A stretch of DNA of 64,000 nucleotides, taken from contig DAOLES010000002.1 in NCBI GenBank assembly GCA_035326705.1, forward strand, positions 307,898 through 371,897. The letters run 5' to 3'. Shown here piece by piece: positions 8,671-17,223 of this stretch. A program made the translations under genes and the position numbers. How positions within the stretch are numbered: position 1 is the first letter of the stretch; each line of letters opens with the position of its first letter. Origin of the DNA: Oligoflexia bacterium (lineage in GTDB: Bacteria; Bdellovibrionota_G; JALEGL01). The notes beneath the pieces were generated by a model. It was not told the DNA's origin, searched no databases, and saw only the letters and a program-made list of their open reading frames with translations.

Positions 8671-9466
8671 AGCTATATTTTTGTTTTTTTAAAACCACGT
8701 TAGATAGCAAACAAGCTATGATTAAACTGTAAAAAAAAGCGTGATTGATAAATAATAAATGCTTTAAGATGAAACTAAAGCAAGCAATGGTTGCTGCATA
8801 AATAAGCTGTCCTCTGACTTGATCTGGACTGGTTTTTGGATCAGAGAGCATAAAAAAGGTGAAAATCATTAAAGCTCCGGATTGAAGTTCATGAGCCCAG
8901 ACTAAAAATTCAAAACCTAAATAAATTGTCTTAATGGCTGTCAGTAAAAAGTAAAATAATAAAAAAGCTATGCTGGGTAAATTAACTTTGGTTTTTTGCG
9001 TAACCACCATGCCTAAAAACATAAACCAGATAATAAGACTGGTGGAGTGACCCCAGAGTGAATCTGATATCCATATAGGTTTTATAAATAACAATGCAAA
9101 AACAATAGCGAAGTTGGCTGGATTAAAAATATGTTGTTGATGCCAACGTAGAGCAAACTTAGAGCTAATTGCAATGAATGCCAATAAAGGATAAGTCCAA
9201 AAAAAATTACTCCGGGTTAGTAAGCAAATGGATAATGAAGTAATAATAGCGCTAAGAATTGAAATTTGTGTTTGTTTGTAGAGTTTAGCAAAGAAGTATT
9301 GGCAAGCAATGGCAGTGAATAAACATAATATTAATCCGGGTAAAGAAAGACTTAAGTCTTTAAAGGCTAGTCCAAGACCAATAAAACTGCTTAAAAAAAT
9401 AATTTGATAGATGCGAGCATCCAAAACTTTATTTTTTTTTGTTAGCACTGAGCTTAGCAAGTTTTT
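8654..9466 (-). CDS. Orphan NqrB/RnfD-family membrane protein
   Basis: About 270 aa when started at the internal Met at 9466; an upstream Met at 9526 adds 20 residues. It is an integral membrane protein with ~9 hydrophobic segments. HIFNPANFAIVFALLF and the late SGALMIFTFFMLSDPKTSP match the flavin-binding and conserved loops of NqrB/RnfD, subunits of the Na+-pumping NQR and RNF complexes. No other nqr or rnf genes are next to it, so it is probably a stand-alone family member of unknown electron partner. The shorter start reduces overlap with the 72-aa gene upstream and is preferred on that ground only. Confidence 0.75.
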   Translation of the reverse strand, partial: KNLLSSVLTKKNKVLDARIYQIIFLSSFIGLGLAFKDLSLSLPGLILCLFTAIACQYFFAKLYKQTQISILSAIITSLSICLLTRSNFFWTYPLLAFIAISSKFALRWHQQHIFNPANFAIVFALLFIKPIWISDSLWGHSTSLIIWFMFLGMVVTQKTKVNLPSIAFLLFYFLLTAIKTIYLGFEFLVWAHELQSGALMIFTFFMLSDPKTSPDQVRGQLIYAATIACFSFILKHLLFINHAFFYSLIIACLLSNVVLKKQKYSFNWLS

Positions 9467-9647
9467 CATTTCCTCGTTTAAAGTTGCCTGTTGCTTTTGC
9501 AAGAAGCATTTGTATATCTTCTTCATTGTTGCAGCCTTGTAACTGAGAATACAGTTTTTCTGCTGCTTTGGATTTAAGATGCATAATCACTTTGTGATTA
9601 TAAGAGACTCTTAATAGTCCTTGTTTACTGTAGTGATAACTAAACAT
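9429..9647 (-). CDS. Small hypothetical protein, 72 aa
   Basis: A basic, mostly helical small protein (LKSKAAEKLYSQLQGCNNEE, ending LAKLSANKKK). It starts a few bases after the stop of the upstream deaminase gene and overlaps the 5' end of the NqrB-like gene, so the three look like one operon with coupled translation. I do not recognise a family. Codon pattern and tight spacing favour a real gene over a chance frame. Confidence 0.5.
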   Translation of the reverse strand: MFSYHYSKQGLLRVSYNHKVIMHLKSKAAEKLYSQLQGCNNEEDIQMLLAKATGNFKRGNEKLAKLSANKKK

Positions 9648-9652
9648 TGATT

Positions 9653-10999
9653 TTATAAGTTCTCAATGGTTTTTCTGATCTGTACGGCTTCATGTTTAAT
9701 TTGATCTTGGTCAAACAAGGCATTGTTCATCTGACCATCTTTTTTCAAGCATTGGCCATTGACTAAAACTGTATCTACATTTTCACTTTGTGTAGCATAC
9801 ACCAAGCGGGAATAAATATTGTTAGCATCCAAGTAAGGAACTTGATTGGCATGATCTTGTGAGAGCAATACCAAATCTGCACGTTTGCCCACCTCAATGG
9901 AGCCAATCAGATGGTCCATGTGTAAAGCTTTGGCCCCATCAATGGTAGCCATTCTAAAGATATCTTTTGCTTGTGCTTGTAGGGGGTCATTGATTTTTGG
10001 AAGGAGACTGGCAAATTGAATTTCATTCCATAAATTTAAGGTGTTATTAGAGGCAGTACCATCGGTAGCAATGGAGACAGGAATATTTATTTTTCGCATT
10101 TGACTAATATTATGCTCATAACCCGATCCTAGTTTTAAATTAGACTTAGGACAATGGGCAATACCAACATTGTATTCTTTAATCAATTCTAGATCTTTTT
10201 GATCCGTCCAAACCATATGCGCGGCCACAATTTTTTCTTTTAAAAAGCCAAGCTGCGCTAGGTATTGTGTAGGACTAGTAGCGGATTGTTTGAATGTGTC
10301 ATTAATGAGTTGAGTTTCATGTTGAGTTTCTGCGACATGAATATGAATGTTTGCCTTATGGTTGTGAGCAGCTTGGGCAATATCTTCTAAATGTTTTGGA
10401 CTCACAGTGTAGGGAGCATGAGCTGCATAACTAGGGTGAATATGAGAGTGATTTTTCCATTGCGCAAAAAAATCTTCATTGAGTTTTAAGGTATAGTCCC
10501 AGCGCTCTTTATCATTAGTGATATGTGAGGTATTGGGTGTAGGAAAATCAATGCTTCCAAAACTAATAAGACCTCGCATTCCACTTTCTTGAGTAGCATT
10601 AGCAATATCATCCACAAAAAAATACATGTCATTAAAGCAGGTTGTTCCGCTGGCAGCCATTTCCCAACAGGCCAGTTTACTGCCCCAATAAACATAATCA
10701 TGGGTAAATTTAGCTTCTGCTGGCCATATATATTGATTGAGCCAATCGTTGAGAGGTAAGTCATCTGCTAAGCCACGCAGTAGAGTCATGGCAATATGCG
10801 TATGACCATTGATGAGTCCTGGAATCATGATTTTGCCACTGGCATCTATACTTTCATGCTTGTTTTCTATATTTAAGTTTTGCCCTACTTTTGTTATTAC
10901 ACCGTTTTCTATAAGGAGGTCATGTTTAGTTAAAATGCGCTCATCTTTATCCATGGTGACAATTAATGCATTTTTAATCAATGTTGCTGTATTACTCAT
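9653..10999 (-). CDS. mtaD: 5-methylthioadenosine/S-adenosylhomocysteine deaminase-type amidohydrolase
   Basis: 448 aa TRZ/ATZ-type amidohydrolase. Metal ligands and signatures are present: NGHTHIAMTLLRGLADDLPL (HxH), HIHVAETQHE, AAHMVWT, HCPKSNLKLGSG and the terminal Asp in ATDGTASNN. The LRGLADDLPLNDWL block is typical of MtaD rather than of atrazine hydrolases. It would deaminate SAH or MTA to the inosine forms in the cytoplasm, part of methyl-cycle salvage. It heads a minus-strand run with the 72-aa gene and the NqrB-like gene. Cytosine/guanine-type substrates remain a lesser possibility. Confidence 0.85.
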   Translation of the reverse strand: MSNTATLIKNALIVTMDKDERILTKHDLLIENGVITKVGQNLNIENKHESIDASGKIMIPGLINGHTHIAMTLLRGLADDLPLNDWLNQYIWPAEAKFTHDYVYWGSKLACWEMAASGTTCFNDMYFFVDDIANATQESGMRGLISFGSIDFPTPNTSHITNDKERWDYTLKLNEDFFAQWKNHSHIHPSYAAHAPYTVSPKHLEDIAQAAHNHKANIHIHVAETQHETQLINDTFKQSATSPTQYLAQLGFLKEKIVAAHMVWTDQKDLELIKEYNVGIAHCPKSNLKLGSGYEHNISQMRKINIPVSIATDGTASNNTLNLWNEIQFASLLPKINDPLQAQAKDIFRMATIDGAKALHMDHLIGSIEVGKRADLVLLSQDHANQVPYLDANNIYSRLVYATQSENVDTVLVNGQCLKKDGQMNNALFDQDQIKHEAVQIRKTIENL

Positions 11000-11067
11000 G
11001 CGCTAGAGACTAGCAAATCAAGAAATAAAGGCAAGACAAGAGTCATACAAACGCTAAAAGATAAAAA

Positions 11068-11093
11068 AAAGCCGTGTGGGGGAACACGGCTTT
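11068..11093 (+). terminator. Rho-independent terminator, possibly bidirectional
   Basis: AAAGCCGTGT pairs with ACACGGCTTT around a six-base GGGGGA loop, with an A-run before and T-rich sequence after. Structurally a good terminator, but it lies upstream of both flanking divergent genes, so it must end some other transcript or act as an attenuator. Confidence 0.6.
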
Positions 11094-11108
11094 CTTCAAA
11101 GGAGGAAA

Positions 11109-11150
11109 ATGAATGATAGCTTTAACTCATGTCTAAAGTGTTGGCTATAG
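11109..11150 (+). CDS. Possible 13-aa leader peptide
   Basis: AAAGGAGG, a near-perfect anti-SD match, stands at 11098-11105, just before an ATG. The ATG opens a 13-codon frame (MNDSFNSCLKCWL) ending in TAG. It lies immediately after the hairpin and ~265 bases before ada. The ribosome site is stronger than that of most genes in the window, which is the only argument for translation. It could be chance or the remnant of a lost gene. Confidence 0.25.
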   Translation: MNDSFNSCLKCWL

Positions 11151-11413
11151 GTACAGTATAGCAATAAAAATTAAAAAAAAAAGATGGAACGTTTTTTATT
11201 TTTTATTCATAAAATACTGACAACAAAAGTTTACATGGGTGGAAAACAAAAGATCCCTTATCTTAGGGCACTTGATAGCATTAGCTAAAAAAACCTAATA
11301 ATATTATGTATTTATATGCATCAGGCTTCCAGTGTTTGTGTTCTGAGATGATGTTAAATTGCTTGATAATTTTTTGGTTGTGACAAATTTTTTTTATCAG
11401 TAAACAAAGATTC

Positions 11414-12463
11414 ATGCACCTAAATCAAAAAAAATTTGATGAGTACTATCAGGCCTTGCTCACTAAAGATGTGAAATACGAGGGGGCTTTTTTTGCCTGT
11501 ATCAGCAGCACGGGTATTTTTTGTCGTTCAAGTTGTCATGCTAGAAAACCTAAGAAAGAAAATGTTGAATTTGTATTGAGTAGCCAAGAAGCCTTAAGAA
11601 AAGGTTATCGGCCGTGTAAAGTGTGTTCTCCTATGCAAGCGTTATCAGATAAGCCAGAGTGGTTAAAGGTATTGTTTACAGCAATCGAGACAGAAGAACG
11701 CTATCGTTTTTCAGATGAAGATATCAAAGCCTTAGGTATAGACCCCAATAGAGTAAGGCGTTGGTTTAAAAAAAATCACAACATGACCTTTCAAGCTTAT
11801 TTAAGATCCTTAAGAATGGGACAGGCTTTTGGTCATTTGAATCAAGGAGGAAAAGTGATTGATGCGGCTATGGAGCATGGTTATGAATCTTTAAGTGGCT
11901 TTACCCAAGCTTTTAAGCAGCTAACCGGTAGATCTCCAAAAAACATTAACGCCAATACGGTTATAGAAAGTTATCAGCTGTTGACACCCTTGGGCCCCAT
12001 GTTGGCGGCCAGCATCAATGAAAAAATATGCTTGCTGGAGTTTAATGATAGAAGAATGTTGGAAACACAATTGATTGCAATTCAAAAACATTTTAAAGCG
12101 CCCATCGTTCTTAAAAAAAATAAAGTGATAGAGCAACTGCAAGAACAATTGAATGAGTACTTTGCAGGAAAAAGAAAAACATTTTCTGTATCATTATATA
12201 TGGTAGGGAGCGATTTTCAAAAACAGGTATGGCAAGTACTGATGGCCATTCCTTATGGAGAAGTAAGAAGTTATAAACAACAAGCACAAAAGATGAAACA
12301 TCCTAAAGCAGTTAGAGCCGTAGCCAATGCCAATGGTGCCAATAAAATTGCTATTGTTATTCCTTGTCATAGAGTCATTGGCAGTGACGGCAGTCTCTGT
12401 GGCTACGGCGGTGGACTAGAAAGAAAAGAACAGTTGTTAAAACTAGAAGGTTACAAAATTTAA
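11414..12463 (+). CDS. ada: Bifunctional Ada: alkylation-response regulator and methylated-DNA methyltransferase
   Basis: 349 aa with the full three-part Ada layout. The N-terminal zinc domain has Cys37, Cys41, Cys68 and Cys71 (FCRSSCHARKP, GYRPCKVC), and Cys37 is the expected methylphosphotriester acceptor. A middle AraC-type HTH (~90-175) contains AAMEHGYESLSGFTQAFKQL. The C-terminal O6-methylguanine methyltransferase (~185-345) has IPCHRVIGSDGSLCGYGGG with acceptor Cys318. It repairs methylated DNA and, once methylated on the N-terminal Cys, activates repair genes. It stands alone here and overlaps the convergent glcD-type gene by 4 bases. Upstream SD is weak. Confidence 0.96.
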   Translation: MHLNQKKFDEYYQALLTKDVKYEGAFFACISSTGIFCRSSCHARKPKKENVEFVLSSQEALRKGYRPCKVCSPMQALSDKPEWLKVLFTAIETEERYRFSDEDIKALGIDPNRVRRWFKKNHNMTFQAYLRSLRMGQAFGHLNQGGKVIDAAMEHGYESLSGFTQAFKQLTGRSPKNINANTVIESYQLLTPLGPMLAASINEKICLLEFNDRRMLETQLIAIQKHFKAPIVLKKNKVIEQLQEQLNEYFAGKRKTFSVSLYMVGSDFQKQVWQVLMAIPYGEVRSYKQQAQKMKHPKAVRAVANANGANKIAIVIPCHRVIGSDGSLCGYGGGLERKEQLLKLEGYKI

Positions 12464-13860
12464 ACTTTTAAAACCTTACCAGGATTCATGATGTTGTGCG
12501 GATCTAGGGCTTTTTTTATGGATCGCATGGTATCCAGATGCGCTTGTGAGTTGGTGATATTCATGTAGTTTACTTTATCCATACCAATGCCGTGTTCTCC
12601 AGATAAGGTGCCGCCTAGCTTGTGCGTAGCCGTAAAAAAATCAGTTAAGATGAGTTCTTTTTTAGCATTCCATTCTTCTTCTGGCGTATTTTGTTTTAAG
12701 AAATAGGTGTGTAAATTACCGTCGCCAGCATGGCCATAGGAGATGCAAGGGGTGGTGTGTTTTTTTGAAACTTCTCTGGCGGCTTGTAATAAATCTTTAA
12801 TTTTACTGCGTGCTACCACACTATCTGCCTCAACATATTCTCCTTGCGCAACAATACTATTGCGCACACTTTTTCTAAACAACCATAAATCTTCTCTTTG
12901 TTGTTCATTTTGTGCCATGAGCGGCTCATCTGCACAAAGATCAATGATGCTCTCATACAGTTTCATGGTTTGTTGTTCTATTTGATCTTCTCCCATAGCA
13001 TCCAATTCAATCAATAAACTGGCAGCCGCCTGTTCAAAGGGATAAGTGTATTGATAGGTTTGTTTGACGCAATCCACAGCTTCTTTGGGAATGAGCTCCA
13101 TGGTAGGGATGGATAAACCTTGCTTGAGTAAAGTGTTAACCGCAATGGCAGCAGCATCCAAACTATCAAAGGCAATCAATAAAGTCTGTCTATGTTGGGG
13201 TAAGGGGATGAGTTTTAAAATAATTTTACTGACAATGCCTAAAGTTCCTTCAGAACCGGTAAACAATTGAGTTAAGTCATATCCGGTAGAGCATTTCATC
13301 CATGGTCCGGCGGTTTGAATCACTTCACCATTGGGGAGCACTACTTCTAAACCCATAACATATTCACGCGTCACGCCATACTTAACAGCACAAAGACCAC
13401 CAGCGTTGGTGGCAATGTTACCACCTATAGAGCAGTAATCAACACTGGCTGGAACAGGCGGATAAAACAAACCTTTGGGTTCAACGGCCTTACGAATATC
13501 GCCGGTAATCATTCCTGGTTCAACGGTGGCAGTAAAATTTTCTTCATCCAATTCTAGTAAACGGTTCATGTGTTCAAAACAAATGATAATAGATTCAGTG
13601 ATAGGCACACAGGCGCCGTTTAAGCCTGAACCCGCTCCTCTAGGAACAATGGGTAATTTGAGCTTTTGGGCTAGTTTAACAATAACTTGAATGTCTTGTG
13701 TGTTTTTAGGAAAAACAACCGGACAGCTTAATAAAGGGGTGCAAGCACTTTCATCTCTTTGGTAATCCACGCACTTTTCATGATCAGTCATTATAACAAT
13801 ATCAGGATGAAGAGTGCTTAGGCTGCTTAAAAATGTTTGAGTTTTGCTGGGGTATTCCAT
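12460..13860 (-). CDS. glcD: FAD-linked oxidase, glycolate/D-lactate dehydrogenase subunit GlcD type
   Basis: 466 aa. The FAD-binding PCMH domain (~40-215) shows PVVFPKNTQDIQ, PRGAGSGLNGACVP, SIGGNIATNAGGLCAVKYG and LFTGSEGTLGIV. The C-terminal oxidase domain (~240-465) ends with SYGHAGDGNLHTYF and SGEHGIGMDKV. These are the standard signatures of GlcD/DLD-type 2-hydroxyacid dehydrogenases, which oxidise glycolate or D-lactate and pass electrons to quinone or a partner. GlcE and GlcF are not adjacent, so a D-lactate dehydrogenase-like single subunit is equally possible. It lies 53 bases downstream of the repeat lipoprotein gene. Confidence 0.9.
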   Translation of the reverse strand: MEYPSKTQTFLSSLSTLHPDIVIMTDHEKCVDYQRDESACTPLLSCPVVFPKNTQDIQVIVKLAQKLKLPIVPRGAGSGLNGACVPITESIIICFEHMNRLLELDEENFTATVEPGMITGDIRKAVEPKGLFYPPVPASVDYCSIGGNIATNAGGLCAVKYGVTREYVMGLEVVLPNGEVIQTAGPWMKCSTGYDLTQLFTGSEGTLGIVSKIILKLIPLPQHRQTLLIAFDSLDAAAIAVNTLLKQGLSIPTMELIPKEAVDCVKQTYQYTYPFEQAAASLLIELDAMGEDQIEQQTMKLYESIIDLCADEPLMAQNEQQREDLWLFRKSVRNSIVAQGEYVEADSVVARSKIKDLLQAAREVSKKHTTPCISYGHAGDGNLHTYFLKQNTPEEEWNAKKELILTDFFTATHKLGGTLSGEHGIGMDKVNYMNITNSQAHLDTMRSIKKALDPHNIMNPGKVLKV

Positions 13861-13913
13861 GGATACCTTATATCTTGCTGGTAAAAGATGGCAACTCTTG
13901 CTCTGTATTTAAA

Positions 13914-15602
13914 TTATTGAAGTATTTTAAACGCAACTTCAAATTGACTTGAGCAATGCTTACGTTGGTTTTGGTCTGTATTATATGAACCTGCCACCAG
14001 TAAAAGATGAGCATGGTTTGCTCTGGGATTGTTCTCTGGATAATACATTTTTGCAGATACGCTCCAGGCACGGCCATTGATTAAAAGGTCTTCCTCTGGG
14101 GCATAATCAAAATAACTTGTTTCAATTGGAGCGTCATCATAGTTGGTTAAAATATCAAATTCAGATCCAAATCCCATACACTTAGCTTGAGTCCCTTGCG
14201 GGCAATTGAACTTTAGGTCTTGTTGAAGGTTAAGTTTAAGGTATTGATTGATATCTTGGCAGGGAGGAAACATGTCATCGCTTGCATCATTCTGGTCTCC
14301 AGTTAATACAGTAAGTTGATAAGTTAAGGGTTTATTGTATTCTCTGTATTGAACTTTGCGTTGAAACACTTCTTCTTCAGAAAACTTTTTCAATTTAAAT
14401 TCTGCAGTTAACTTGCATTCTATCCGTTTTAAATTAGCAGGATCTAGGTTTGAAATTGCCTCAATCAGTTGATCTGAAACCCCTTGTTTCTTTAGATCTT
14501 CTTTTCCAGTTTTAAAGGCATCAATTTGTTCAGCCCATTTTTCTGGACTCAGTTCAAATACAGTTGCGGAATTAGACTGCATTTGATTTTCTTGCCCCAG
14601 TTGGGGGAAGATGCCTATATAATTTAGAGGTAGCATACTTACCCCTTCTTGATCAGAGTCTGGGGGGGATTGAACCATTTTAAATTCGCCGGTTGCAGTA
14701 ATTGTTCCCGTAATGGGTTGATCACTGTCATCACTTGTGCAAACGATATTACTACCCTTCTGCGAGCACACAAACACGTCAACCACTCGCTCGGTATCAT
14801 CGTCGTTTTCTTCTGCCTTAGCCATAATGTTGGCAAGTTCACATATTGGGTGGTTATTTTCTGTTTTAAGATTACTGGTAAGGATAACGTGATAAAGGCC
14901 GGAAAAATCGAGATCTTGTTCTATTTTTTCTAAATCTTTTTCTATTGGTTCAGTAAGAGCTATGCGTTCGTCTTCTTCTAATTTTTTTAAAGTGTATTCA
15001 GCCTTAATAGCACATTGAATGTTTGCTTGCTCAGCTTGAGTGATTGTAAAATTAAACTGTTCAATGCCTGTTTCAGAGGCTGTCTTTGGAAACTTACCTT
15101 GTAAAGAGTCCTCTTTTATTTTGGACAGTGTTGTCCCTTCATCAAGTTCATTGTCTTGGATAAATTGATCTAAGGTATGGCCTAAAATGACACGAATATT
15201 CTTATCAATTTGTAATTTGTATTGCCCATCATTATTGACACTCCCTAAATACTGAGCAGTATCTCCTTTGCACTCAAGTTTGCTTTGTGTATTTTTACAT
15301 TCAAGAACAAGGCTTGAATTGACGGGGAAATTGGGGATAGAGGCCTTAAAAAACTGGCTTACTGTCTGACATAATTCATGTTCTGAATCAGTATTAAAGT
15401 TTAAATACTCTTGCAAATACGCGCCATCAAAACTTTCTATGGGCTCATTATTAGATGTTTTATTTAAGGTATTATTTAAAGTTTGAGTGGAAGGAAGTGT
15501 TTTTTTAGAGGATTTGTTGTTATTTTGAGCAGGGGAAGGACTTGAACCAGATGAACAAGTTGCAAACCAAATACTTAAAAATATTGTTAAAAATGTACGC
15601 AC
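13914..15602 (-). CDS. Secreted repeat protein, probable lipoprotein, unknown function
   Basis: 562 aa from a GTG start. The signal sequence MRTFLTIFLSIWFATC ends in a plausible but not ideal lipobox (FATC). A Ser/Asn/Thr linker of ~40 residues follows. The mature protein seems to hold three diverged copies of a ~130-residue module. Each has a Cys pair around IxxECK or FxC...C, a YTLKKLEED/FKLKKFSEEE helix and a closing beta segment. The even Cys pattern suggests disulfides outside the cytoplasm. I recognise no family. It may share a transcript with the downstream oxidase gene, though no functional link is apparent. Confidence 0.7.
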   Translation of the reverse strand: MRTFLTIFLSIWFATCSSGSSPSPAQNNNKSSKKTLPSTQTLNNTLNKTSNNEPIESFDGAYLQEYLNFNTDSEHELCQTVSQFFKASIPNFPVNSSLVLECKNTQSKLECKGDTAQYLGSVNNDGQYKLQIDKNIRVILGHTLDQFIQDNELDEGTTLSKIKEDSLQGKFPKTASETGIEQFNFTITQAEQANIQCAIKAEYTLKKLEEDERIALTEPIEKDLEKIEQDLDFSGLYHVILTSNLKTENNHPICELANIMAKAEENDDDTERVVDVFVCSQKGSNIVCTSDDSDQPITGTITATGEFKMVQSPPDSDQEGVSMLPLNYIGIFPQLGQENQMQSNSATVFELSPEKWAEQIDAFKTGKEDLKKQGVSDQLIEAISNLDPANLKRIECKLTAEFKLKKFSEEEVFQRKVQYREYNKPLTYQLTVLTGDQNDASDDMFPPCQDINQYLKLNLQQDLKFNCPQGTQAKCMGFGSEFDILTNYDDAPIETSYFDYAPEEDLLINGRAWSVSAKMYYPENNPRANHAHLLLVAGSYNTDQNQRKHCSSQFEVAFKILQ

Positions 15603-15663
15603 AGAGGATGTGTATATCGCGTCGCATTATATAATTCAAGTGATTTTTTAAACAATATCAACA

Positions 15664-17223
15664 CTATTGCCAAGAAACATGCTTTTCAATGCTTTTAAAA
15701 ATGGCATCCACAAGTAAAGCCATGGCAGCAGCTGGAATAGCGCCTAACAATATATAATACGTATTGGCTTGTGAGATTCCTTGAAAAATAGGGTCTCCTA
15801 AGCCACCAGCACCAATAAGTGACGCTAGTGTCGCGGTACCAATGGTAATCACAGCAGCAATTCTAATTCCAGCAAAAATTTGCGGTAAGGCCAAAGGCAT
15901 TAAAATATACCACAAAAGTTGTTTTTGGTTCATGCCCAGGCTCAAGGCAGACTCTTTGGTATGTTTGGGTATGGAGACAATCCCTGTATAAGTATTGGTA
16001 ATGATGGGTAAAAGAGAATACAGGAGTAAGGCAACAATAGAAGGTTTGATTCCTATACCCAAGACAGGAATTAAAAAGCCAAGAAGCGCCAAGCTTGGAA
16101 CAGTTTGCAAAACATTGCTGATAAAAAACACAATACTTTTAAAAACCTTATTTCTTTGCGCATAAACTCCCAAGGGTACAGCTAAAACAATAGAGCACAA
16201 GATAACAAAAAAACATAGCTGGGCATGTTCAAATGTTTTTTTAAAAAGGAATTGCTGTTGTGACTTTATAAAACGCAAAAAGCCAAGCTTTTCTGAACTA
16301 CTTTTTTGAAGGTTTGTTTGGGTTTTGCTTTTAAAAATAGACTGCTCTAAAAAATTTTTTGCAACCACATCAACAGCATAACCATACTCATCAACCTGTT
16401 GATTTAGTTTTTGCATGGTGTTGTTGTCAATTTTATTTTCAAACGCAGAAAACAACTTCTGCACTGAAGGATTACTTTTTACAAGAGAGTCTTTAGCCAG
16501 CCAGGCAGCATGGTAGGGCGGAAAATATTGCTTATTGTCATCTAAGATATCAAGTTTAAATTTAATGATTCTAGCATCGGTAGAAAAAGCAGTGATGATA
16601 TCAACTCGTTTGTTATTGATTGCTTGGTACATTAGACCTGGTTCAAGATTAATTTGTTCTACTTTATTCAGATCTATTGTGTACCATTGGCTCAGACCTT
16701 TTAAACCATCGGGCCGTGTAAAAAAAGCATGGGGTGCGCCCATTTTTATCGTTTGGGTATCTGATTGTGCTAATAAATTTTTTAACTGTTCTATATTGGT
16801 AATACTTTTAAACTTTTCATCGCTATTTCTTACGGCAAGAGCATAAGTATTATTAAAGCCTAAGGGTTTAGACCAATTAAGGTTATACTGTTGCATAAAT
16901 TCTTTATGTACAATGTTCCAAATAGTTTCTGGATTGGATTCACCGTGAAGTTTTAAGATGGAGATGTAACCTGTACCAGTGTATTCAGGATACAAATCAA
17001 TACTTCCTTGTTTAAGCGCTTCAAACACAATATGCGAACCAGCAAGGTTCAGTTTTCTTTCTACCTCTTCTCCTTGATGCTCCAGATACTGCGCCGCGAT
17101 CTCACCAAGAATAAGTTGTTCGGTAAAATTTTTAGAACCGATGATGATTTTTGCTGAAGTGCTTTGAGAAAAGAATAAAAACAACCCAATAAATAGTGCA
17201 CTTATTTTATTATCAGTATTCAT
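15664..17223 (-). CDS. Osmoprotectant-type ABC importer: substrate-binding protein fused to permease
   Basis: About 519 aa with the start taken at the ATG at 17223, which overlaps the end of the ATPase gene by 11 bases; the longer frame to 17316 lies inside that gene and is unlikely. A signal-anchor-like segment is followed by an OpuBC/ProX-type binding domain (~25-300) starting KIIIGSKNFTEQLILGEIAA, with DLYPEYTGTG and DIITAFSTDARI. A BPD_transp_1 permease (~320-510) has the EAA-like loop ESALSLGMNQKQLLWYILMP. The receptor for glycine betaine, choline or carnitine and the channel are therefore one chain. Binding domain first is the less common order. Confidence 0.9.
   Translation of the reverse strand: MNTDNKISALFIGLFLFFSQSTSAKIIIGSKNFTEQLILGEIAAQYLEHQGEEVERKLNLAGSHIVFEALKQGSIDLYPEYTGTGYISILKLHGESNPETIWNIVHKEFMQQYNLNWSKPLGFNNTYALAVRNSDEKFKSITNIEQLKNLLAQSDTQTIKMGAPHAFFTRPDGLKGLSQWYTIDLNKVEQINLEPGLMYQAINNKRVDIITAFSTDARIIKFKLDILDDNKQYFPPYHAAWLAKDSLVKSNPSVQKLFSAFENKIDNNTMQKLNQQVDEYGYAVDVVAKNFLEQSIFKSKTQTNLQKSSSEKLGFLRFIKSQQQFLFKKTFEHAQLCFFVILCSIVLAVPLGVYAQRNKVFKSIVFFISNVLQTVPSLALLGFLIPVLGIGIKPSIVALLLYSLLPIITNTYTGIVSIPKHTKESALSLGMNQKQLLWYILMPLALPQIFAGIRIAAVITIGTATLASLIGAGGLGDPIFQGISQANTYYILLGAIPAAAMALLVDAIFKSIEKHVSWQ

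Larger units (their letters stand above)
11007..11413. other. 407-base gap between divergent mtaD and ada
   Basis: It holds the terminator hairpin at 11068-11093, a 13-codon frame with an ideal ribosome site (11109-11150) and AT-rich sequence that should carry the ada promoter. No further gene, tRNA or repeat family was seen. Confidence 0.6.

Noticed and set aside
12743..13690. Several plus-strand frames over the glcD-type gene
   Set aside because: They are shadows of the minus-strand oxidase, with no ribosome sites and unnatural composition.
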